Made by a program: the position numbers and the translations under genes. A stretch of DNA of 64,000 nt from Qipengyuania xiamenensis (GTDB lineage Bacteria > Pseudomonadota > Alphaproteobacteria > Sphingomonadales > Sphingomonadaceae), in the NCBI RefSeq assembly GCF_019711495.1, contig NZ_JAIGNM010000001.1, positions 310,001 through 374,000 on the forward strand, in the 5' to 3' direction. This document shows positions 7,173-14,649 of the stretch, in pieces. Numbering within the stretch: the first letter of the stretch is position 1; every line of letters starts with the position of its first letter. A model generated the notes under the pieces. The model had not been told where the DNA came from. It did no database searches and saw only the letters and a program-made list of their open reading frames with translations.

Positions 7173-9422
7173 ATGAGCAAAGACGCCGATCATAACCGGT
7201 CGGGTCATCACGATCAGGCCAGTTGCCAGGGCGGTCACCTTGGCGGGTATCGAGAGCCTGCTCGCGGTGGTAAGTACGACCTTGTTCCTTCGGACTACGA
7301 GGGGGCGGTATTCACCTGCCCGATGCACCCCCAGGTGCGTCAGACCCACTCCGGTCCATGTCCGATTTGCGGGATGGCGCTCGAACTCGAATCTGCGGCG
7401 CAAGCGGAAGAGGGTCCTAACCCGGAACTGGGTGATTTCACCCGTCGTTTGTGGATCGGAGCAATCCTTACCTTGCCTGTCTTGCTCATCGCCATGGGAC
7501 CGATGATCGGCCTTGGAGCGATCCGTGAGGCAATCGGCCAAGGGCGTGCGCAATGGGCGGAACTGGTTTTTGCCACGCCGGTGGTGTTGTGGTGCGGCTG
7601 GCCTTTCCTTGAACGGGGCTGGAAGTCTTTTGCCTCGTGGAACCTCAATATGTTCTCGCTGATCTCCATGGGCGTAGTGTCCGCATGGCTGTTCAGCGTT
7701 GCGGCAGTCTTCGCGCCCGAAGTTTTCCCGGCAGGCTTCCGAGACATGCATGGCCATGTGCCGGTCTATTTCGAAGCCGCTGCGGTAATCATCGTATTGG
7801 TCCTGCTTGGGCAGGTAATGGAACTCAGGGCCCGCGAGGGAACGGGTAAGGCGATCCGGGCGCTGCTCGATCTTGCATCCAAGACAGCGCGCATCATTCA
7901 CGATGATGGCAGCGAGGAAGAAGTTTCGCTCGAAGAAATTCAGGTCGGCAACTACCTTCGCGTGCGGCCGGGAGAAAAGGTGCCGGTCGACGGACGGGTC
8001 ATCGAGGGTCACTCAGCCGTCGATGAGAGTATGATCACAGGCGAACCCGTTCCAGTCGAGAAGGCGAAAGGCGATCCGGTCACCGGTGCGACCATCAATG
8101 GCACGGGCAGCCTTATCATCGAAGCCCAGCGGATCGGCGCGGACACGGTGCTGAGCCAGATTGTCGAGATGGTCGCAAAGGCGCAGCGATCGCGCGCCCC
8201 GATTCAGAAATATGCTGACAAGGTCGCCGGTTGGTTCGTGCCGTCAGTGATCGGCGTCGCTTTCATCGCCTTTATTGCCTGGGCAATTCTCGGTCCTGAG
8301 CCTGCTCTCTCTTATGCGCTGATCGCGGCTGTTTCGGTTCTTATCATTGCATGCCCCTGTGCACTTGGGCTGGCGACACCCATGTCGATCATGACTGCGA
8401 CGGGTCGCGGCGCGCAGTCAGGGATACTCATCAAGAATGCCGAGGCCCTGGAACGTTTCGAGACGATCGAAACTCTGATCGTCGACAAGACGGGCACTCT
8501 TACCGAAGGAAAACCGCGCCTCATCGCGGTCATCTCGGAAGGAGGCAGCGCCGAGGATGAGTTGCTACGTGTCGCAGCGACGCTGGAGCGCGGCTCCGAA
8601 CACCCGCTTGCCGAGGCAATCGTGAGCGGCGCGCACGATCGTGGCTTGCAGCTTTCGAATACCGAGATGTTCGAGGCCATAACCGGCAAAGGGGTCAAAG
8701 GAGTCGTCGACGGGAAGTCGGTCGCGCTCGGGAATGCGGCGCTGATGCAGGACCTGGGGCTCGAGCCAGCGAGACTTGCAGAAGCGGCCGGTGCGCGCCG
8801 GGACGAAGGTGAGACGGTCATGTTCGTTGCCATCGAGCGCGCGCTTGCTGGCATGATCAGCGTGGCAGACCCGGTGAAAGAGACCACCCCCGCTGCCCTG
8901 TCCGCTTTGCACCAGTTGGGCTTCCGCATAATCATGGCCACAGGGGACAATGAGCGCACTGCTGTCGCCATCGCCAAGCGTCTGGGAATTGATGACGTGC
9001 GCGCGGATGTGCTGCCGGAAGACAAGGCGCGCATTGTTCGCGATCTGCAGCAGCAGGGCTACAAGGTCGCAATGGCGGGCGATGGCGTGAATGACGCTCC
9101 TGCTCTTGCTCAAGCCGATGTTGGCATTGCCATGGGAACAGGCGCGGATGTCGCGATCGAAAGCGCCGGGATTACTCTTGTGAAAGGCAATCTCGATGGC
9201 ATTGTTCGTGCACGAAGACTCACGCTGGCGACGATGCGCAACATTCGCCAGAATTTGTTCTTCGCCCTCTTCTACAATGCGCTGGGTGTGCCTGTCGCTG
9301 CTGGAATTCTCTACCCTGTGATGGGTATCCTGATCAGTCCGATGATTGCCGCCTTTGCAATGAGCGCTTCTTCAATTTCGGTTGTGGCCAATTCTCTTCG
9401 GCTGAGGAGCATAAACATCTAG
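7173..9422 (+). CDS. copA: Copper-translocating P1B-type ATPase
   Basis: The 749-residue efflux pump exports Cu(I) (possibly also Ag) at the cost of ATP. The N-terminus is His- and Cys-rich and contains the short heavy-metal-binding domain CPMHP (49-53) with CPICGM (63-68), instead of a classical GMTCxxC domain. The membrane CPC motif is at 394-396, the phosphorylated Asp in DKTGTLTEG is D438, and the hinge GDGVNDAP starts at 636. The end, with [15 protein letters not shown], is that of CopA-type pumps. Repeat copies 7 and 8 bound it; at 2.25 kb it is the longest of these single-gene intervals. No cueR-like regulator is near. Confidence 0.93.
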   Translation: MSKDADHNRSGHHDQASCQGGHLGGYREPARGGKYDLVPSDYEGAVFTCPMHPQVRQTHSGPCPICGMALELESAAQAEEGPNPELGDFTRRLWIGAILTLPVLLIAMGPMIGLGAIREAIGQGRAQWAELVFATPVVLWCGWPFLERGWKSFASWNLNMFSLISMGVVSAWLFSVAAVFAPEVFPAGFRDMHGHVPVYFEAAAVIIVLVLLGQVMELRAREGTGKAIRALLDLASKTARIIHDDGSEEEVSLEEIQVGNYLRVRPGEKVPVDGRVIEGHSAVDESMITGEPVPVEKAKGDPVTGATINGTGSLIIEAQRIGADTVLSQIVEMVAKAQRSRAPIQKYADKVAGWFVPSVIGVAFIAFIAWAILGPEPALSYALIAAVSVLIIACPCALGLATPMSIMTATGRGAQSGILIKNAEALERFETIETLIVDKTGTLTEGKPRLIAVISEGGSAEDELLRVAATLERGSEHPLAEAIVSGAHDRGLQLSNTEMFEAITGKGVKGVVDGKSVALGNAALMQDLGLEPARLAEAAGARRDEGETVMFVAIERALAGMISVADPVKETTPAALSALHQLGFRIIMATGDNERTAVAIAKRLGIDDVRADVLPEDKARIVRDLQQQGYKVAMAGDGVNDAPALAQADVGIAMGTGADVAIESAGITLVKGNLDGIVRARRLTLATMRNIRQNLFFALFYNALGVPVAAGILYPVMGILISPMIAAFAMSASSISVVANSLRLRSINI

Positions 9423-9433
9423 CTGACCGGCGT

Positions 9434-9523
9434 GTCCGCTTTCCACCCCAGCTTCTGACCGATCTGCCGAGTGGTGCGCTGACCTAAAGCGGACCAGCCG
9501 CTAACGACCCGATTGCAGCCGAC
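9434..9523 (+). repeat. Intergenic repeat copy 8 (about 90 bp)
   Basis: It starts 11 bp after the ATPase stop. The left GTCCGCTTT and the middle AAAGCGGAC boxes are perfect complements, giving a 9-bp stem. The right end is altered to GACCCGATTGCAGCCGAC, so its exact end is uncertain by a few bases. Confidence 0.8.
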
Positions 9524-9628
9524 CACAAAAATGGAAACTTGTCCGAAGGTTTACCGGCCGATCAGCTGAGCTAAATTGACTTTGTCCCTAACCCTTTCCA
9601 TTCTCCAGAAGCACTCCGGGGGGGACAC

Positions 9629-10942
9629 TTGCTGGAAAATGGAAAACCGCCAAGAGTGATAGGGCTCGGTGGAGCTGTACTCCTCAACCTTAACGGTGTG
9701 ATCGGCGCTGGTATATTTGCGCTGCCCGCAATTTTATACGCGAGCGCAGGTACATTCGCACCGGTCGCCATTTTGGTATTCGCCGTATTCTACTCCTGTT
9801 TGGCAGCCATCGCAGCTAAACTGTCGACCGTATTTCGTCAGTCAGGCGGCCCACAACTCTACGCCCAGCACGCATTCGGGCCCATGGCTGGTTTCATGGT
9901 TGGTTGGTTCATTCTGTGCACCAACATGGCAGGTCGAGCCGCAAATTTTCATGTGCTTGTTTCTTACTTGGCTGCAATCTTCCCGATTTTCGATGGGCCA
10001 ATTATGAGACCGGCAACAATCTTATTGCTCGTTGCCACCTTCATGATGATCGGCATCGTTGGAACCAAGAGGTCCATTTTTGCGATGTGGGCTGGCACTA
10101 CGATCAAACTCGCACCGCTCATTCTACTTTGCGTCGCAGGCTTCGGAGTCAACGGATTGCCATCCGAGATTATCTTGCCGCAGTTTTCTGAGATCGAAAC
10201 TGTAGCAATCTTGCTGGCGTATGCTTTTTCGGGTGCTGGCGCAGCAACAGTGGTGGCTGGAGAATCGAAAGAGCCACGGCGCACCATTATGCGTTCGATC
10301 TACTTGAATATAGCCATTGTCGCGATTCTTTATGCAACAATCCAACTTGCTTACATCGTGATCAGTCCGGACCCTGCACAGACGGAAAGTCCACTCGCTG
10401 CAGCAGGATATTCCCTGCTTGGTCCAGTCGGAGCTCTCATCATTAGCTTAGCGGCCATCTTTTCGATCGCGACAAACCAGCTTTCGAATTTTGTTGCGAT
10501 GCCACGGATCGCCTACGGGATGGGGCGTAGGGGGCTGCTTCCCAACATCTTCACTTATGTCTCTCCTAGGTTTGAGACACCGGCAGCAGCAATCGCAATT
10601 TATTCGGGAATCGTCGCCGTTTTAGCCATGTCAGGAACATTCGAAATCTTGATTACTCTTGGCGTTGCGGTTGAACAGCTCATCCTCTTCATAATGGTTG
10701 GCTCGTTACTGATAATGTGGAAGCGAAATGATGGCGGCATAGCTGATGAAATGGGACTAAGATGGGCGCTGATCATTCCAGTAGCGGTAAGTCTCATCGT
10801 GTGGCTAACAATGCAGGTGCCTGCTAGCGCTGTTCTTTCTACGTCAATCCTTATCGTATTCGGCTTGCTGCTATATGGTCTTTCGAAGCGCAGGGCCGTT
10901 CAACATGAGCCAGTATTGCTTCCCGAAAAACGAGGCAGCTAA
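9629..10942 (+). CDS. APC-family amino acid permease
   Basis: The 437-residue protein has about twelve membrane segments and the opening 'GLGGAVLLNLNGVIGAGIF', the unwound TM1 motif of the amino acid-polyamine-organocation (APC) superfamily, plus the later 'AYAFSGAGAATVVAGESKEPRRTIMRS' region (described here in part) typical of TM6 and the following loop. It probably imports an amino acid or amine into the cytoplasm; the substrate cannot be read off. The start is TTG at 9629 after a G-rich SD. It lies alone between repeat copy 8 and the remnant copy 9, with a lower GC content than the core genes of the window. Confidence 0.85.
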   Translation: MLENGKPPRVIGLGGAVLLNLNGVIGAGIFALPAILYASAGTFAPVAILVFAVFYSCLAAIAAKLSTVFRQSGGPQLYAQHAFGPMAGFMVGWFILCTNMAGRAANFHVLVSYLAAIFPIFDGPIMRPATILLLVATFMMIGIVGTKRSIFAMWAGTTIKLAPLILLCVAGFGVNGLPSEIILPQFSEIETVAILLAYAFSGAGAATVVAGESKEPRRTIMRSIYLNIAIVAILYATIQLAYIVISPDPAQTESPLAAAGYSLLGPVGALIISLAAIFSIATNQLSNFVAMPRIAYGMGRRGLLPNIFTYVSPRFETPAAAIAIYSGIVAVLAMSGTFEILITLGVAVEQLILFIMVGSLLIMWKRNDGGIADEMGLRWALIIPVAVSLIVWLTMQVPASAVLSTSILIVFGLLLYGLSKRRAVQHEPVLLPEKRGS

Positions 10943-10951
10943 TTAAGGAAA

Positions 10952-10976
10952 GTCCGTTCCCGACCCGATTGCGGAC
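10952..10976 (+). repeat. Intergenic repeat copy 9 (25-bp remnant)
   Basis: The left GTCCG is joined almost directly to the right end GACCCGATTGCGGAC; about 60 bp of the middle are missing. It lies 9 bp after the permease stop, exactly where a full copy would be expected. Confidence 0.75.
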
Positions 10977-11081
10977 GTCCAATGGCGCCAAATATATTTT
11001 CCCGTCGAGCGCGGGATGAACTCTTCTTCCAAATTCTGTAAGACAGAGTGGTCGAACGTGACTCCAAGAGACGAGGGCGCG

Positions 11082-11498
11082 ATGAAAATTACCGGACGAT
11101 GTTTCTGCGACAGCTTAGAATATGAAGCTGAGATGGACCCAGGTCACGTCGGGATTTGTCATTGCCGAGACTGCCAGATCTTTAGTGGCTCCGCATTTCG
11201 AACGGTTGGTGCCGTTGCTCCAGCCAATTTCCGATTTACCAAAGGTCATCCGGTCTATTTCGACAAGGTAGGCGACCTCGGCGGGACGCGACGTATGGCT
11301 TTTTGCGGTGAATGCGGCACACACATCTGCGCTTTGCCAGCTGACAATTCTGCGTTTCCATTCATAAGCTTGCGAACGTCAACCGCAGACCAATTCGAAC
11401 AGTTGGTCCCGGTTGTTGAGGGCTTTTGCGCTTCGAAAGTATCTTGGCTTCCAGCGCTAGAGGGAATGCAGCAGTATCAGAAGCAGGTTGAGAATTGA
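11082..11498 (+). CDS. GFA/CENP-V family zinc-binding protein
   Basis: From the ATG at 11082 (GAGGGCG upstream as SD) the protein has 138 residues. The Cys pattern GRCFCDS, ICHCRDCQ and FCGECGTH is that of the glutathione-dependent formaldehyde-activating enzyme (GFA)/CENP-V fold, which binds structural and catalytic zinc. Most bacterial members are of unknown activity; some add or remove glutathione from small carbonyl compounds. An upstream in-frame GTG-type start at 11016 is possible but lacks an SD and the added residues do not look like the family. Single gene between copies 9 and 10. Confidence 0.88.
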   Translation: MKITGRCFCDSLEYEAEMDPGHVGICHCRDCQIFSGSAFRTVGAVAPANFRFTKGHPVYFDKVGDLGGTRRMAFCGECGTHICALPADNSAFPFISLRTSTADQFEQLVPVVEGFCASKVSWLPALEGMQQYQKQVEN

Positions 11499-11526
11499 TC
11501 CGCCGGCCCTGGGAAATGAAAATAGC

Positions 11527-11612
11527 GTCCGCTTTCCACCCACTTCGTGACAGCTTCACCGAGCAGGCGCTGTGTCAAAAGCGGACCGGCTGGTAACGAC
11601 CCGATTGCGGAC
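11527..11612 (+). repeat. Intergenic repeat copy 10 (86 bp)
   Basis: A canonical copy with perfect GTCCGC and GCGGAC ends and a perfect internal pairing of GTCCGCTTT with AAAGCGGAC. Near-identical to copy 7. Confidence 0.9.
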
Positions 11613-11650
11613 ATACTTGCATCAGCCGATGATTTTTCTAGTCTGTGTGG

Positions 11651-11848
11651 ATGGATGAAGAAAAGCGCGCGCTCCGTCATAAGCTTAAGAACACTGAGCA
11701 GGAAAAGATCGTGCTCAGGAAAATGGTCAAGCGCGCCGCCGAAGAGATCGATCAACTGGCGGAGGCCGAATGTTCAGAGGACGCTGTCGATAATGCCAAG
11801 TTGCAAGCTGAACGATTGAGGAAAGCCAGCGAGGCAGGGTCCGCCTAG
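11651..11848 (+). CDS. Small coiled-coil protein, unknown function
   Basis: This 65-residue ORF begins at the ATG at 11651 (a GTG two codons earlier is also possible). The product is almost entirely charged helix, with Glu/Lys/Arg-rich heptad-like spacing, and no membrane segment or Cys pair. The stop codon is immediately followed by repeat copy 11, and the gene fills the whole interval between copies 10 and 11, the same layout as its neighbours. That placement supports it being real, though the SD is weak. I know no family. Confidence 0.55.
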   Translation: MDEEKRALRHKLKNTEQEKIVLRKMVKRAAEEIDQLAEAECSEDAVDNAKLQAERLRKASEAGSA

Positions 11849-11936
11849 GTTCCGCTTTCCCACCCAATTCGAGACTGATTTACCGAGCTAGCGAAGTATT
11901 AGGAGCGGACGGACGGCTCACGACCCGATTGCCGAG
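11849..11936 (+). repeat. Intergenic repeat copy 11 (88 bp)
   Basis: It begins directly after the preceding stop codon with GTTCCGCTTTCCCACCC and ends with GACCCGATTGCCGAG, so both ends are slightly decayed. It lies two bases from the stop of the minus-strand membrane protein. Confidence 0.8.
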
Positions 11937-11938
11937 GT

Positions 11939-12253
11939 TCAGCCGATCGCAGATGCTACGGCGGCCAAGAATGCCACTAGTGCTTCAAACAACACCCAAA
12001 TCGCGGCAATTACACCGTAGGTGGCACCCAAGGCCCACTTGGTAGTCGCTGCGGCGTAACCAGCACCCACGGCGGCACCTATTGCGCAAAGCCAAATGAT
12101 CGCGGTCCCAGCGCCCCACACTACGCCTAGAAGAACATAGGTCATAGCAAACGCGGCAACCGACGCCACGGCACCTGCGATTGCTCTCGTTTTGGGCGTA
12201 GGAGTGTCGGCTAGACTAGTAACCTTTGCATATCGCTTACTGAGACGACCCAT
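11939..12253 (-). CDS. Small integral membrane protein, unknown function
   Basis: From the ATG at 12253 the protein has 104 residues: a basic cytoplasmic lead of about 25 residues, then three to four hydrophobic, Ala/Gly-rich segments. The frame stays open to 12322, but that part would be encoded by repeat copy 12, so the shorter start is preferred. With the multicopper oxidase it is one of two minus-strand genes in the array. No family recognised. Confidence 0.6.
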   Translation of the reverse strand: MGRLSKRYAKVTSLADTPTPKTRAIAGAVASVAAFAMTYVLLGVVWGAGTAIIWLCAIGAAVGAGYAAATTKWALGATYGVIAAIWVLFEALVAFLAAVASAIG

Positions 12254-12289
12254 CACTGCTTTTAAGCAGTTGTCATTTAAGTTCGCAAT

Positions 12290-12375
12290 GTCCGCTTTCC
12301 ACCCATCTGATGCCGCTTTCACCGCGCTAAGGATGCGCCAGGAGCGGACCAGACGCTAACGACCCGCAAGCCGAC
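12290..12375 (+). repeat. Intergenic repeat copy 12 (86 bp)
   Basis: It starts GTCCGCTTTCCACCC; the middle AGCGGAC box is intact, and the end is altered to GACCCGCAAGCCGAC. It is upstream of the minus-strand membrane protein and upstream of the serine-hydrolase homologue. Confidence 0.82.
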
Positions 12376-12442
12376 CTAACCGAAGTTTGCGAAAACGCGG
12401 CATCGGATTGTAGAACCCCTCTCGCAGTCCGGGAGGTTTGTC

Positions 12443-13966
12443 TTGCCATTTACTCTAGTGTCCAGATGTATCGCCGCTAGCGTCCTTGTGGCCTCGACCC
12501 TTGGACATTGCGTGGTTGCGCGCGAGGCAAGAGCCTCAGAGATTGAAGCTGCTAAATCCGACGTAAGGTCAATCGAAGAACTCGAAAACCGGATCGCTCG
12601 ATGGGCCGCATCGGATGAGATCGTCGGTGCGGAATTATTGATATTCGAGGGTGACCAAATGATCGCCAGCCGGGCATTTGGCTGGCAAAATCGGGAAGTT
12701 GGCGCGAAATTGGAAGTCGGCGCGATATATCGGGTCAATGCGATGACCAAGCCCGTCATCGGTACCGCGGTACTACTGCTTTCAGATGATGGATCGCTGC
12801 ACTTGGACGATCCGGTGTCGTCCTATTTGAAATCTTTTGACACTGAGGCGCTTCGTTCGATCACGATCAGGCAACTGCTATCAAATAGGTCCGGCCTTGG
12901 CGGCTCAACGGGCAGCGACTCCAGATTGCCAAAAGGGTTCAATGCTTATCCAGACCTTGCGACTTTGGTCGAGGCAATTGCGGCAATTCCTAGAGACTCT
13001 CTCGACCATCGATTTCAATACAGCAACAACAATACTGCCGTGTTGGGCCACCTGGTCGCGCAAGTGTCGGGTATTTCGCTCGAGCAGTTCATCGCGCACC
13101 GAATCTTCGAGCCTCTCGGCATGATAGACAGCCATACCCGCTTCAGTCCGCAAGCACCGTGGGCAGACAAAGTGGTTTCAACCTACGCATTGCAGCCTGA
13201 GAGCTGTAAGCACGAACGCGTCTGGTCGCCTGCGGATGTGCAATCCGCGCCCTATTTCCGCCCTTCAGGTGGCCTCTATACCACTGCGCATGACTATTCT
13301 CGCTTTCTTTCGATGTGGCTCAATGAGGGCCGTTTCGATGGCCAGCAATTTCTGAAAGAGGCCACGGTCAAGGAGGCTCTTCAACCCATTGGGGATCGTT
13401 TGATCTACAATGAAGGGAGTGCGTTCGGCCTTCATTGGACGATCTACGACCCCAATTCGGCTCAAGGGATGCCGAGCATTTTTGGGCAGGGTGGATCGAA
13501 TGGTACCCTAGCCATCGCATTCCCACGTACTGGCAAGCTTGTTCTCTACTTCAGTCAATCGCGGAATATCTATAACCGGGCGCGCTTTTATCAGGAGCTC
13601 GGCGAGACAGAAGGTTTCCATGAGATAAGGTCGATCTGGGCTGGCGAGATTAGGGATGCTTGGCGCGAAGCTATCGAAGCGGGCCGTGTTCCTGACGAAA
13701 AACTGGCAATGGAGTTGGTTGGCAATTACTCCATGGGACAGCACTCTTCGCTCAGGCTAGAATGGCGTGACGATACACTGACATTTGTCACACATAGGGG
13801 AGATAAAGGTCGCTTCTTCACGAGCCCCGAAGGCGATCTTCTCACTGGCAATTGCGAAGCCTCCATTCGCAGGCTTTCGATTGAGCGAAGCGATGACGGG
13901 AAGATCTTCGCACTTAATGGGAAGATGGAGAACGGAGCCTCGTTTCGCCTCCTTCGCAGCGACTGA
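12443..13966 (+). CDS. Class C beta-lactamase/esterase-family protein lacking the nucleophile Ser
   Basis: The 507-residue protein has a signal peptide (to about residue 32) and the serine-hydrolase fold of class C beta-lactamases, PBP4-like and EstB-type enzymes. The TTG start at 12443 is fixed by a strong GGGAGG six bases upstream. The YxN motif is Y193-S194-N195. In the SxxK motif, however, the sequence reads A100-M-T-K103: the catalytic Ser is Ala (codon GCG, 12740-12742; TCG would be Ser). Unless this is a sequencing error the protein cannot form the usual acyl-enzyme. A C-terminal domain of about 110 residues follows, as in many family members. It may be a binding or regulatory pseudoenzyme. 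Confidence 0.85.
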   Translation: MPFTLVSRCIAASVLVASTLGHCVVAREARASEIEAAKSDVRSIEELENRIARWAASDEIVGAELLIFEGDQMIASRAFGWQNREVGAKLEVGAIYRVNAMTKPVIGTAVLLLSDDGSLHLDDPVSSYLKSFDTEALRSITIRQLLSNRSGLGGSTGSDSRLPKGFNAYPDLATLVEAIAAIPRDSLDHRFQYSNNNTAVLGHLVAQVSGISLEQFIAHRIFEPLGMIDSHTRFSPQAPWADKVVSTYALQPESCKHERVWSPADVQSAPYFRPSGGLYTTAHDYSRFLSMWLNEGRFDGQQFLKEATVKEALQPIGDRLIYNEGSAFGLHWTIYDPNSAQGMPSIFGQGGSNGTLAIAFPRTGKLVLYFSQSRNIYNRARFYQELGETEGFHEIRSIWAGEIRDAWREAIEAGRVPDEKLAMELVGNYSMGQHSSLRLEWRDDTLTFVTHRGDKGRFFTSPEGDLLTGNCEASIRRLSIERSDDGKIFALNGKMENGASFRLLRSD

Positions 13967-14039
13967 TTGTGAAAGTGTCTTTGCGTTGGGCAGCTCGAGA
14001 AGAAGCAATTTTTTGGAGCAATCCGCGAATTTTCTGTGT

Positions 14040-14059
14040 GTCGGCTAACCACCCACAAT
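14040..14059 (+). repeat. Intergenic repeat copy 13 (left end only)
   Basis: GTCGGCTAACCACCCAC matches the left end of the array repeat (closest to copy 4), after which the similarity stops. The conserved right end is missing. It follows the serine-hydrolase homologue, so the one-gene-one-repeat pattern continues to the end of the array. Confidence 0.6.
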
Positions 14060-14222
14060 CAGACAATCGTGGCGCTCATTACCGGTGCAAAGCTGCCGGT
14101 CTGCTTTTGGGTATTCTGTGGGAGAACCTGAACGTCCGGAATGGGGGCGCAAAGCGGCCGCTGCCTCTTTGCCACGATCGACTTTCTCATCAGCTGAGGC
14201 TTATTCCGCCTGCGGCGGTTGC

Positions 14223-14261
14223 GCTCAACCCTCTTTGAAGAAACTTCAAAGAGGGTTGAGC
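14223..14261. terminator. Long perfect hairpin (18-bp stem, AAA loop)
   Basis: GCTCAACCCTCTTTGAAG (14223-14240) is exactly complementary to 14244-14261 around a 3-base loop. No T-run follows on either strand, so a factor-independent terminator is not certain; a bidirectional terminator or a mobile-element remnant is possible. It separates the array from the minus-strand core operon. Confidence 0.55.
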
Positions 14262-14463
14262 ACTCAATGGGACCATACCTGGACGGGGACGAAAACCGAC
14301 CTATGTTGCTACAAACTGAGAATTCGGTTGTGCAACACCGGAAGGGGTAGCTGCGGCGTCAAGAGTCTCCTAAACCTTTGTTTTAATAGGGTAACTTTGG
14401 CGAAATTATGTGCTACAGCTAGCGAAACCGCTCAGACTGTTAAATATATCATGTGGGAATCCG

Positions 14464-14649
14464 TCAGTTCATTCCCGTCAAAGCCCTCACCAGCAGGAAA
14501 CCACCACCGATAATCAGGACCCAAATCAATGCGATCTTGAGCATTCGGTTACCGGAAAGACTCGGATCCCGCCGCATGCCCATCAGGTAAGCGACAACCA
14601 GCGCACTTGCCATAGCTGCCCAGGCGATCGTTCCGCCGTCCATATTCAT
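14464..14649 (-). CDS. Small two-TM membrane protein
   Basis: This 61-residue protein has two hydrophobic segments (about residues 8-24 and 37-56) separated by a short basic loop. Its ATG overlaps the stop codon of the MBL-fold gene by 4 bp, so it is translationally coupled as the last gene of the mltB-to-MBL operon. Similar small proteins are annotated as hypothetical at this place in related bacteria, as far as I recall; no function is known. Confidence 0.7.
   Translation of the reverse strand: MNMDGGTIAWAAMASALVVAYLMGMRRDPSLSGNRMLKIALIWVLIIGGGFLLVRALTGMN

Larger units (their letters stand above)
13967..14463. other. Non-coding junction between the repeat array and the core operon
   Basis: No credible gene is visible in these 497 bp. 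It holds a half copy of the array repeat (from 14040), a second diverged GC-rich segment near 14120-14165 that may belong to a related element, the 18-bp perfect hairpin at 14223-14261, and then about 200 bp of lower-GC sequence with nothing recognised. Confidence 0.5.

Noticed and set aside
12443-13966. Antibiotic-resistance beta-lactamase
   Set aside because: Family membership is to the broad class C/esterase fold and the catalytic Ser is absent, so beta-lactam hydrolysis is not expected.
333-14059. Calling the repeats classical integron attC sites
   Set aside because: The ends read GTCCGC/GCGGAC and lack the RYYYAAC/GTTRRRY core boxes; the internal CTAAC is not paired with a GTT box at the other end. 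No IntI-type integrase or attI is in the window, so only 'cassette-like' is supported.
333-14059. CRISPR array
   Set aside because: Spacers would be whole genes of 0.2-2.3 kb and repeats are 86 bp and imperfect; no cas genes.
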